Assembly: GCF_004310285.1 (NCBI RefSeq)
Contig: NZ_SISF01000032.1
Coordinates: 186,001 to 250,000 of the forward strand
Source of the DNA: Agrobacterium cavarae
GTDB lineage: Bacteria; Pseudomonadota; Alphaproteobacteria; Rhizobiales; Rhizobiaceae
Direction of reading: 5' to 3'
DNA: 64,000 nucleotides
The position numbers and the translations under genes are program-made. The notes below the pieces were generated by a model. It saw nothing but the letters and a program-made list of their open reading frames with translations. It was not told the DNA's origin and did not search any database. Each line of letters begins with the position of its first letter. Position 1 is the stretch's first letter. Positions 17,068-25,184 of this stretch are shown piece by piece.

Positions 17068-17850
17068 ATGACGACCCATAAGCGCATCGCCGTGGTGACG
17101 GGCGCTGCCGGCGATATCGGGCGCGCAATCGCTGCCCGTCTCGCAGCGAGTCACGACATTATAGTCCTTGTCGATATTGATGCGGGCGCTCTGGAAAGCG
17201 CGGTTGCCGCGCTTGGCGGTGGAGCCGCTTACGTGACCATGGTCGCCGATGTCACCAGTGCCGATAGCCTCAAATCCATGACGGACCAATTAGAGGCGCG
17301 CGGTAAGGTCGTAACCCTCGTCAACAATGCCGGTGCAGCACGCGCCGTTTCACTACACGACACGACGCCGGAGATCTGGCGCATGGATTCGAGCCTCAAT
17401 CTGGAGGCTGCATTCCTGACCTTCCGCGCGTTCGAGCGCGACCTCAAGGAAATGCAAGGATCCGTCGTCAACATTGCCTCCGTCAACGGCATGGCTGTCT
17501 TCGGTCATCCGGCCTATAGCGCCGCCAAGGCGGGGTTGATCCATTTGACCAAGCTGATCGCGGTCGAATACGGAAAGTTCGGCATCAGAGCCAACGCCGT
17601 GGCGCCCGGAACCGTGCGCACCCAAGCCTGGGAAGCGCGCGCCGAAGCCAATCCGAATGTGTTTGAAGAGGTGAAACGCTGGTATGCACTGCGCCGTATC
17701 GCCACCACGCACGACGTCGCCAATGCCGTCCATTTTCTGGCAAGCGATCAGGCAGCGGCGATCACCGGTGTCTGCCTGCCCGTCGATTGCGGGCTGACGG
17801 CAGGCCAAGCCGAACTCGCCCACACCTTCTCTCAATCCGAACATTACTGA
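17068..17850 (+). CDS. Short-chain dehydrogenase/reductase
   Basis: 260 residues, starting four bases after the RpiR stop. Classical SDR marks: VTGAAGDIG (NAD(P) binding, residues 10-18), VNNAGAA, a catalytic Ser in NIASVNG, and YSAAK. Probably oxidises a hydroxyl of a sugar or its breakdown product. Cotranscribed with RidA, RpiR and the hexosaminidase. Confidence 0.88.
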   Translation: MTTHKRIAVVTGAAGDIGRAIAARLAASHDIIVLVDIDAGALESAVAALGGGAAYVTMVADVTSADSLKSMTDQLEARGKVVTLVNNAGAARAVSLHDTTPEIWRMDSSLNLEAAFLTFRAFERDLKEMQGSVVNIASVNGMAVFGHPAYSAAKAGLIHLTKLIAVEYGKFGIRANAVAPGTVRTQAWEARAEANPNVFEEVKRWYALRRIATTHDVANAVHFLASDQAAAITGVCLPVDCGLTAGQAELAHTFSQSEHY

Positions 17851-17877
17851 ACACGCATAAAAATCAAGGGAACGACG

Positions 17878-19797
17878 ATGAGCAAGACCGGATTCCGCCT
17901 CGAAAACGCATGGCATCCCATTGAGGGCGACCCGTCAGGCGGGTTTGTCTTTACCCTCGTCAACCTCACCGACACGCCGATCAGCGACTTCAAACTCGCC
18001 TATACGGCGCTGACGCGCGTCATGGATAACCCAGCTTGCGAGAACGCGACGTTCCTGCTGCGCAACGCCAATTTCCACCAATACGCGCCGCCTGCCGGCT
18101 TCGTTCTGGAGCCCGGCGCCAGCTGGCGCTTTACCGTGCGCGGCCTCTGGCGGCCTGCCAAGCATAGAACCGATGGCGCGAAATCCGCCTATCTGACATT
18201 CTCCGATGGTACCCATCACACCATCGACGTTGCCGATCTGATGCTGGAAGGCAGGGTCAGCGAGCCGCAAAAGCCGCTCCTGCCGGAAGGACGCGTCACC
18301 GAGCCTTTCTCGCTTCTGCCCTGGCCGAAACAGGCGAAGTTGCAAGCGGGTGAAACACCCGTCGTGCTATACCCGGCAGCGGGCAGCACTCTGGCTGACG
18401 TGAAGGCGATGGACACGGTCCTCAGTCTTCATCGCCGCCTGTTTTCTGCAGCCCATCAGCCATTTTCGCTGATCGCGGTCGAACAGGGTAAGGCTATTCG
18501 TTTTCAACAGAGCGGTTCGCTGGCGGCGGAAGCATATGAGCTGACATTCGCCGAAGATGAGATCGTGCTTGCCTATGGCGGCGATGCGGGCCGTCAATAC
18601 GGCCTGACAGCACTCGCACAGCTTCATGATGGCGCGCGCAGAAACGCGGCGCTTTTCCGCTTCCCCGGTTCGGGCACGATCACGGACGAACCGCGTTACG
18701 GATGGCGAGGATGCCACCTCGATGTGTCCCGCCAGTTTGCTCCGGCACCAGACGTGCTTCGTCTCATCGATATTCTCGCCTGGTACAAGATGAATGTGTT
18801 CCACTGGCACCTGACCGATGACGAGGCGTGGCGCTTCGAAGTTCGTGCCTATCCGCAATTGACCACCGTGGGCGTTATGCGCGGCCCCGATGAGCCAATG
18901 CTTCCACAGCTTGGCAATGCCGCAGAGCCGGTCGGGGGCTTCTACACCCAGGCGGATGTCGCTGCGATTATCGCCCATGCGAGCGAGCTGAATGTCGAAG
19001 TCGTGCCGGAAGTCGATATACCTGGTCACAGCACTGCGATCTTGGCCGCTCTTCCCGAACTGGTCGATGGTCAGGAAGCGCCCGACAGCTATCGCTCGGT
19101 TCAAGGCTTCCCGAACAACGCCCTTAATCCCGCCATCGAAGAGACCTACGTGTTCCTCGGCAAGGTCTTCGATGAAATGGTCGAGCTCTTCCCGTCAAAG
19201 CTCATCCACATCGGTGGCGACGAAGTCGCCGATAACACCTGGATGGCCTCGCCGCTGGCGCGCAAGCTGATGGAGAAGGAGGGGCTGGATGGCACCTTCG
19301 GGCTCCAGAGCCACTTCATGAAGCGGATTCAGAAAATGCTGGCCGAGAGAGGCCGCAGCATGGCGGGCTGGGATGAAGTCTCCCACGGCGGCGGCGTCGA
19401 TCCGGACGGCACACTGCTGATGGCATGGCGCGCGCCCGAAGTCGGCGTCGAGCTGGCGAAAGAAGGTTACGACGTCGTAATGACGCCTGGGCAGGCCTAT
19501 TATCTCGACATGGTGCAGGACGAAGCCTGGCAGGAGCCGGGCGCCAGCTGGGCCGGCACCGTGCCGCCACATCACACCTATCACTATGAGGCAGTGGGTG
19601 ATTTTCCCGAGGACCTGAAGCCGCGTCTTCGTGGCGTGCAGGCCTGCATCTGGACCGAACATTTTCTCAACCGCAACTACTTCAACCATCTGGTCTTCCC
19701 GCGTCTTCCCGCCGTGGCAGAAGCCGCTTGGACGCCGCGTGAGCGCAAGGATTGGGATCGCTTCTCGGCGCTCGTGCGCCTCAGCCCCACGCTTTGA
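17878..19797 (+). CDS. Beta-N-acetylhexosaminidase, GH20
   Basis: 639 residues. An N-terminal beta-rich part (1-150, carbohydrate-binding-like), a GH20b alpha/beta domain, and the TIM barrel from about 285. WHLTDDEAWRFEV is near 306, and the catalytic pair Asp448-Glu449 lies in HIGGDEVADNTW. It releases terminal GlcNAc or GalNAc using substrate-assisted catalysis. No signal peptide is visible (MSKTGFRLENAW), so it should act in the cytoplasm on imported oligomers, which fits the ABC transporter nearby. Confidence 0.92.
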   Translation: MSKTGFRLENAWHPIEGDPSGGFVFTLVNLTDTPISDFKLAYTALTRVMDNPACENATFLLRNANFHQYAPPAGFVLEPGASWRFTVRGLWRPAKHRTDGAKSAYLTFSDGTHHTIDVADLMLEGRVSEPQKPLLPEGRVTEPFSLLPWPKQAKLQAGETPVVLYPAAGSTLADVKAMDTVLSLHRRLFSAAHQPFSLIAVEQGKAIRFQQSGSLAAEAYELTFAEDEIVLAYGGDAGRQYGLTALAQLHDGARRNAALFRFPGSGTITDEPRYGWRGCHLDVSRQFAPAPDVLRLIDILAWYKMNVFHWHLTDDEAWRFEVRAYPQLTTVGVMRGPDEPMLPQLGNAAEPVGGFYTQADVAAIIAHASELNVEVVPEVDIPGHSTAILAALPELVDGQEAPDSYRSVQGFPNNALNPAIEETYVFLGKVFDEMVELFPSKLIHIGGDEVADNTWMASPLARKLMEKEGLDGTFGLQSHFMKRIQKMLAERGRSMAGWDEVSHGGGVDPDGTLLMAWRAPEVGVELAKEGYDVVMTPGQAYYLDMVQDEAWQEPGASWAGTVPPHHTYHYEAVGDFPEDLKPRLRGVQACIWTEHFLNRNYFNHLVFPRLPAVAEAAWTPRERKDWDRFSALVRLSPTL

Positions 19798-19811
19798 TCG
19801 GAGACAGTGCC

Positions 19812-21251
19812 ATGGTGTTACGCATTGCAGTTGGCGGCATTCATACGGAGTGCTCCACCTATTCGCCTGTTCTCATGCAGCCAGAAGATTTTCGCTTGTC
19901 GCGCGGTAACGATCTGACGGGCGCTGAGTATTTCAGCTTCCTGCCGACCGAGGGTGTGGAAATCTTTCCGCTCCTTCACGCCCGCGCCATTCCAGGTGGG
20001 CCGGTCTCCCGTGCCACCTATGAAGGATTCAAGCAAGAATTCTCCGACAAGCTGCGGGCAACGCTTCCGCTCGACGGTCTTTATCTTGCCATGCACGGCG
20101 CAATGAATGTCGAAGGCATGGACGATGCCGAAGGCGACTGGATTGCTAATGCCCGCTCGATCATCGGTCCGGATATTCCGCTGGCAGTCAGTTACGATCT
20201 GCACGGCAACGTGACCCAGAAGATCGTCGATCAGATCGACATCTTCGCCGCCTATCGCACCGCGCCCCATATCGATGTGCGCGAGACCATGGTGCGGACT
20301 TGGTCGATGCTGATCAGGACGCTGAAGACGGGCGAAAAGCCAGGTGTCGCCTGGGCTCCGGTTCCGGTTCTGCTGCCGGGCGAGAAAACCTCGACGGAAG
20401 ATGAGCCTGCCAAATCGCTCTACCACCGCCTGCCGGAGCATGATCGGATCGACGGCGTCTGGGATGCCAATCTGATGGTCGGCTATGTCTGGGCAGATGA
20501 GCCGCGAGCAACCGCCTGCGCTGTGGTGACGGGGTCAAATCCCGAAGCGGCGAAATGCGCCGCGGAAGAGATTGCACTGTCCTATTGGCAAGCGAGAGAA
20601 GAGTTTCGCTTTGGTCCCGTCAGCGGCGATCTCGAAGATATGCTCGACCTGGCCGAGAAGGCCGAAACGCAGCCGGTCATTCTTGCCGATTCCGGCGACA
20701 ATCCCACGGGTGGTGGCGTGGGCGATCGTGCGGACGTGTTGAAGGCGCTGATCCTGCGCGGCTTCGAAGGTGCCGTCATTGGCGGCATTACCGACCGTCC
20801 GGCGGTGGAAGCGTGTTTCGCCGCTGGCATCGGCAAGACGCTCAGCCTCAAGATCGGCGGTTCACTCGATCCCGCCAGCCCCTTCGTCGAAGTCGGTGCC
20901 GAGATTGTCAGTCTTGATGATCCAGGCCCAGCGGATGAACGACAGGCTGTCGTCAAGATCGGCGGCATCACGCTCATTCTGGCAGCCCGCCGTCGCCCCT
21001 ACCACAATATCGCAGACTTCACCCGTCATGGCATCGACCCCGCCAAAGTAAGATTGCTGGTGGTGAAATCCGGTTATCTCTCGCCAGAGCTTCAGCCGCT
21101 GTCCAATCCCAACCTGATGGCGCTGACGGATGGCGTAATCAACCAGGACATCGAGACGTTGCCATCGAAGCGGCGGGTGCAACCGATATTTCCTTTCGTA
21201 AAGGACTTCGACTATACCCCGTCTGCGAAACCATCCGCACGATGGCGTTGA
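19812..21251 (+). CDS. M81-family metallopeptidase, MlrC-like, copy 2
   Basis: 479 residues from ATG 19812 (GGAG upstream). MVLRIAVGGIHTECSTYSP opens the DUF1485 domain; the metal-binding elements are DLHGN in SYDLHGNVTQ and the histidine in TAPHIDVRE. DSGDNPTGGGVGDR marks the C-terminal MlrC domain. Clearly related to the copy at 13689-15164 but strongly diverged. Its position between GH20 and an MFS carrier argues for a substrate that comes with the amino sugar rather than a cyanotoxin. Confidence 0.87.
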   Translation: MVLRIAVGGIHTECSTYSPVLMQPEDFRLSRGNDLTGAEYFSFLPTEGVEIFPLLHARAIPGGPVSRATYEGFKQEFSDKLRATLPLDGLYLAMHGAMNVEGMDDAEGDWIANARSIIGPDIPLAVSYDLHGNVTQKIVDQIDIFAAYRTAPHIDVRETMVRTWSMLIRTLKTGEKPGVAWAPVPVLLPGEKTSTEDEPAKSLYHRLPEHDRIDGVWDANLMVGYVWADEPRATACAVVTGSNPEAAKCAAEEIALSYWQAREEFRFGPVSGDLEDMLDLAEKAETQPVILADSGDNPTGGGVGDRADVLKALILRGFEGAVIGGITDRPAVEACFAAGIGKTLSLKIGGSLDPASPFVEVGAEIVSLDDPGPADERQAVVKIGGITLILAARRRPYHNIADFTRHGIDPAKVRLLVVKSGYLSPELQPLSNPNLMALTDGVINQDIETLPSKRRVQPIFPFVKDFDYTPSAKPSARWR

Positions 21252-21287
21252 GGCTTTCAGCCAAGCCGCTGACTGCTGAATTACTCG

Positions 21288-21315
21288 CGGGCGCTCGGGA
21301 TACCTTCCGAGCGCC
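21288..21315 (+). terminator. Hairpin after the second M81 gene
   Basis: GGGCGCTCGG (21288-21297) pairs perfectly with CCGAGCGCCC (21306-21315) around an eight-base loop; a short CTTCAAC follows. It may attenuate transcription into the MFS-cutC pair. Confidence 0.55.
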
Positions 21316-21476
21316 CCTTCAACTTTCCCATCCTGCGTGATCGCAGGCTGTTTCTCCTGGAGCGTAGCGCGATCTTTCAGATTCGCTCATACGCTTCAGG
21401 TCCTGTTTTTACCGCATGTCGTCATTGCAAAATCACTCCACACTTTTGCTTGGACCATGCTTTAAGTGGACGATCC

Positions 21477-22718
21477 ATGCTGTCGGCGCTGCCCTTTGTT
21501 TATCGACATGACCAGCTGCGGCTTTCGGCTGCCGGTATTTTCGTCTTCGGTTTCACCGGTGCCGCGACCGCGCCCTATATGTCGCTGATTGGCATTCGCG
21601 AACTCGGCCTGACAGATGCCGGTTTCTCGATCCTGAGTTTCGTCGCAGCGCTGGTCAACGTGTCGGCCAGCATCAGCATGGGCATCCTCTCGGACCGGCT
21701 CGGCCACTATAAGCTTCCCATTCTCGGCGCCTGCATATCCGGGGCGTTGGGCTATGGCGTGGTTTATGCCTTTCCGACCATCTGGACCTTCGCACTTGCG
21801 CTGCTCATTCCCGTTCCGGTTTACGGAGCGCTCAACTCGCTGATTTTTGCTTATGTCCGCGCAAGCTGTGCCGGCATGCCGCCGCGTGATCTCATCGCCG
21901 TCAACTCCGCGGTTCGTGCCGCGATCTCGCTCTCCTGGGTCCTTGTGCCCGGCATTGTCGGTTACGCGCTTGCGGGCCGAACGAGCATGCTCCCGGCGTT
22001 TCTGCTGGCGGCGATCGCCTGCGCCTTCTGTTTCATTCTCTTTGCCCGCTTCATGCGTGAAGAAACCATTGCCCATGCCGAACGGGAGCCGGCTTATGCG
22101 TTCCTGGCATCCATTCGCCATCTCGGCTCACGCCAGATCTGGCCCTTCGTGCTTGCCATTGCGCTGATCTCATGCACCCTGCATGTCAACGGCATCGTGT
22201 TGCCGCTCGTGGTAACCGGAAAGGCGGGCGGGCAACCGGCCGATGTCGGCGCGATCGTCGGCATCGTCGCTCTTCTCGAGATCGTCTTCATCTTCTTCTG
22301 GGGATGGGTGGAAACCAAGACATCGGCCGCCGTCGCCATCGCCGCAAGTGCGCTGATCTATTGCGCTTACATGCTCGGTCTCGGCTTGGCGAAAGACCCG
22401 ATGACAGTCTACCTGCTGACACCTCTTTCGGGTCTCGGCGCAGCCGGCATCATTTCCCTGCCCATCACCTATCTGCAAAACCTGATCGCCAGGCGCGCAG
22501 GTCTTGGAAGCTCGCTCATCGCCGTCAACATCTTCTTGGGCGGCGGCCTGAGCTCCCTGCTCTTCTCGGTCGGCACGGCTGTCAGTGATTATTCCCACAC
22601 GGCAATGCTCGGCGCATTTGCAGGTCTCTGCGGTGTGGCATTGCTCGGCTTCCTTCACAAGCGGCCGGCTGTTAAGGACGATCTCCACACCCAACAAGGA
22701 AGCGAACATCATGGCTGA
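21477..22718 (+). CDS. MFS transporter, sugar-efflux-like
   Basis: 413 residues from ATG 21477; a TTG at 21450 would add nine residues. Twelve predicted membrane helices in two halves; GILSDRLGHYKLP is the loop 2-3 MFS signature. The pattern recalls the SetA/SotA sugar-efflux group. It overlaps cutC by eight bases. With no experiment, direction of transport and substrate are open; a sugar or sugar-peptide from the island is likely. Confidence 0.85.
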   Translation: MLSALPFVYRHDQLRLSAAGIFVFGFTGAATAPYMSLIGIRELGLTDAGFSILSFVAALVNVSASISMGILSDRLGHYKLPILGACISGALGYGVVYAFPTIWTFALALLIPVPVYGALNSLIFAYVRASCAGMPPRDLIAVNSAVRAAISLSWVLVPGIVGYALAGRTSMLPAFLLAAIACAFCFILFARFMREETIAHAEREPAYAFLASIRHLGSRQIWPFVLAIALISCTLHVNGIVLPLVVTGKAGGQPADVGAIVGIVALLEIVFIFFWGWVETKTSAAVAIAASALIYCAYMLGLGLAKDPMTVYLLTPLSGLGAAGIISLPITYLQNLIARRAGLGSSLIAVNIFLGGGLSSLLFSVGTAVSDYSHTAMLGAFAGLCGVALLGFLHKRPAVKDDLHTQQGSEHHG

Positions 22719-23445
22719 TCATACCGGGCGGTTGCTGGAGATTTGCGTCGACAGCGCAGAGGGTCTCGCCGCAGCGATCGAGGGCGGGGCAGACCGCATC
22801 GAGCTTTGCTCCGCACTGGGCGTCGGTGGATTGATGCCGTCCTACGGCCTGATGCAGCACGCGAAACGAACGAGCCCAATCCCCGTCTACCCGCTCATCC
22901 GCCCAAGAGCCGGAAACTTCATCTATGACGAGGCCGATGTCGCCATCATGGAGGCGGATATTGCGCAGGCACGGGAGCTTGGGCTACCCGGCGTCGTCAT
23001 CGGCGCGACGACCACAGACGGACGCCTTGACCGACAGGTTTTGACGAGGTTGATTGAAGCTGCGTCCGGCCTGGACATCAGCCTTCACCGCGCCTTTGAT
23101 ATGGTCAGCGACCCGATCGAAGCCCTCGAGACCGCGATCGATCTCGGCATCTCCCGCATTCTAACCTCCGGCTGCGCAAAGAACGTATCGCTTGGAATGG
23201 AGACGCTGAAGCGCCTGGCGCATCAGGCGAATCGCCGTATCAGCATCATGCCGGGCGGTGGCGTAACGGCCGATCTCGTGCCCGAGCTTCTGGCCGCAAC
23301 TGGCATCCACGAAATCCATGCCTCGGGCAGCGCCTCTTCGAAAGAGGACCCTTCTCTTGTGGAATTCGGTTTTGCGCCCGAGCAGCGCAGACAGACCAGC
23401 CCGCAGGTTATTCGCGCGTTGAAGACGATTGTTCTTGGGGTCTGA
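22711..23445 (+). CDS. cutC: CutC-family TIM-barrel protein
   Basis: 244 residues, full length for the family: LEICVDSAEGLAAAIEGGADRIELCSAL at the N-terminus, IRPRAGNFIYD, and SLHRAFDM (near 120) are hallmark segments. The copper-homeostasis label comes from E. coli, where the phenotype was later traced to the small RNA MicL encoded within cutC, so the protein's activity is unproven. Here the gene overlaps an MFS gene and ends an amino-sugar catabolic run, which suggests a role in carbohydrate turnover. Confidence 0.92.
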   Translation: MADHTGRLLEICVDSAEGLAAAIEGGADRIELCSALGVGGLMPSYGLMQHAKRTSPIPVYPLIRPRAGNFIYDEADVAIMEADIAQARELGLPGVVIGATTTDGRLDRQVLTRLIEAASGLDISLHRAFDMVSDPIEALETAIDLGISRILTSGCAKNVSLGMETLKRLAHQANRRISIMPGGGVTADLVPELLAATGIHEIHASGSASSKEDPSLVEFGFAPEQRRQTSPQVIRALKTIVLGV

Positions 23446-23478
23446 TTTGGTCAACGCGCAAGGCAGCGTCGCTAATGA

Positions 23479-24888
23479 TCAAGAGGAGGACGCCGCCAGA
23501 TCAACTTCGCCTCTGAATGGATTGGCTCCACCGCGGTTGAGACGTTTTGCAATATAGAGCGCCTCGTCTGCACGTCTGAAGACGGGATCTGGCGAGGTCT
23601 CCTCTGCCAGGACCCTGCTCATTCCATAGGACGCGCCAACCGCCATGATCGTGCCGTTCACTTCATAAGGCTTGGAAATCACCGCAGCCAGTTGACGGCA
23701 CCGCGCCTCCGCCTCCTCTTCGGAAACCTTCGGCATCATCACCGCAAATTCGTCGCCTCCAAGACGGAAGCAAACATCTTCCGCGGCGCATCCGGCACGC
23801 AACCGCTCGGCAACCTGCTTCAGAAGATCGTCTCCATCGGCGTGACCGAAGCGATCGTTGATTGCCTTGAACCCATCGAGATCGATGCAGACAACCGTCA
23901 GCGGCCCCTGCTCCGACAGCTGCGTAAACCTGGTCGATACCAGTGTTCTGTTGGCAAGCCCCGTGAGGAAATCATGTGTTGCCGCATGCCGCATGTGCTT
24001 TTCCGCATCGACAAGCATCCTGAGCGCCTGACGCGACGTTGAGATTGCGAGGACACAGCTCGCGATGAAGATGCAGAGCGTGGCTGCGGCGAAGGGCAGT
24101 GACTGCCGCAGCAGATCATGGGCTGGCGCGTTCGCCTGCCACGACAAAACCTGTACCTGCCCATGCGGGGCAGCGGCAATGTCCACAGACGCGCGACCTG
24201 GCTTGACCTGCTCAGACGGCTCGACGGCTGCATCGTCAAGCATGAAGCGTTCACCGAAAAACGCCTGAAGGCTGCCTGCGATTGGAATGGCCGAAACAAG
24301 GATTGGCGCGCGGTCGGTATTGGGGACGACTGTCCCGATATCGGCCTGGAAGAGGCTCGCCGTCAGCAAGAGAGCATCGTTTCCCACCACTTCGATTTTG
24401 CTTGATGAGATCCTGTCCGGAATGCCGCTCTTCTTCGGCTGGTGCTCACGCGCTCGCACCGAGTCGATCAATGGTTTGGCTGCCGCGACAAGCGCGCTCG
24501 GTTCCTGTTTAAGGAACGAATGGTTGGCGAAATCATCCGCCGTCTTGGCGTAGATAATCTTGTCGTTGCTGTCGATTACTGCGAGCGAGCGCACGTCCGA
24601 CGTGCCGATGATAGACTGGCCGAGATTTCGCTCGGCCCAGCTCAGATCAAAATTGTTGTTGAGCTTATCGATCGCCTCGTCCCAGATCGTCCAGGATGTC
24701 AAAACGACTTCCATGTCCGAAATCCAGATCGCGACATTGCGCTTGACCAACGTCTCCTGGCGCACTTTCGCCTCTTCGTCCAAGCGGGCAGCACCAAAGA
24801 ACAGTACGGCGGCCAGCCCAAGCAACAAAAGCCCGACAATGACGGCAACAGGGCCAACAAGCTTGAAGTGATTAAGGCGCGCCGTCAT
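23479..24888 (-). CDS. CHASE4-GGDEF diguanylate cyclase
   Basis: 469 residues from ATG 24888. Membrane segments at about 10-34 and 260-282 flank a periplasmic CHASE4 sensor domain, recognisable from LTSWTIWDEAIDKLNNNFDLSWAE written across residues about 60-83. The GGDEF motif is at 377-381 and intact, so it should make c-di-GMP. The inhibitory RxxD site is missing (AAED). There is no EAL domain. It stands alone, convergent with cutC. Confidence 0.9.
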   Translation of the reverse strand: MTARLNHFKLVGPVAVIVGLLLLGLAAVLFFGAARLDEEAKVRQETLVKRNVAIWISDMEVVLTSWTIWDEAIDKLNNNFDLSWAERNLGQSIIGTSDVRSLAVIDSNDKIIYAKTADDFANHSFLKQEPSALVAAAKPLIDSVRAREHQPKKSGIPDRISSSKIEVVGNDALLLTASLFQADIGTVVPNTDRAPILVSAIPIAGSLQAFFGERFMLDDAAVEPSEQVKPGRASVDIAAAPHGQVQVLSWQANAPAHDLLRQSLPFAAATLCIFIASCVLAISTSRQALRMLVDAEKHMRHAATHDFLTGLANRTLVSTRFTQLSEQGPLTVVCIDLDGFKAINDRFGHADGDDLLKQVAERLRAGCAAEDVCFRLGGDEFAVMMPKVSEEEAEARCRQLAAVISKPYEVNGTIMAVGASYGMSRVLAEETSPDPVFRRADEALYIAKRLNRGGANPFRGEVDLAASSS

Positions 24889-25184
24889 GGTGAGTTCCGT
24901 TGGCAATACGCAGATACTTTACATCGGCAACAAGGCAGATGCAGTTATCAGCGCAAACAATTACCTTGGCAAGGTTAATGGTTTTCTCAAGAGTGAAGAC
25001 GCCGCATCGGCCACCTTATCTCAAGCGGCAAACAGCAACATCAGAGCTCTTGACCCCCAGCATGACCCCACGCGGTCAAAACTAAATCGTCACAAACGAG
25101 CGAGACCTTGAATTGATGCTTCGGCCCGAAATCCAAATCGATTTTCAGGCCGAAGCTACAGATCTATTCGCACTACTTCCGATT

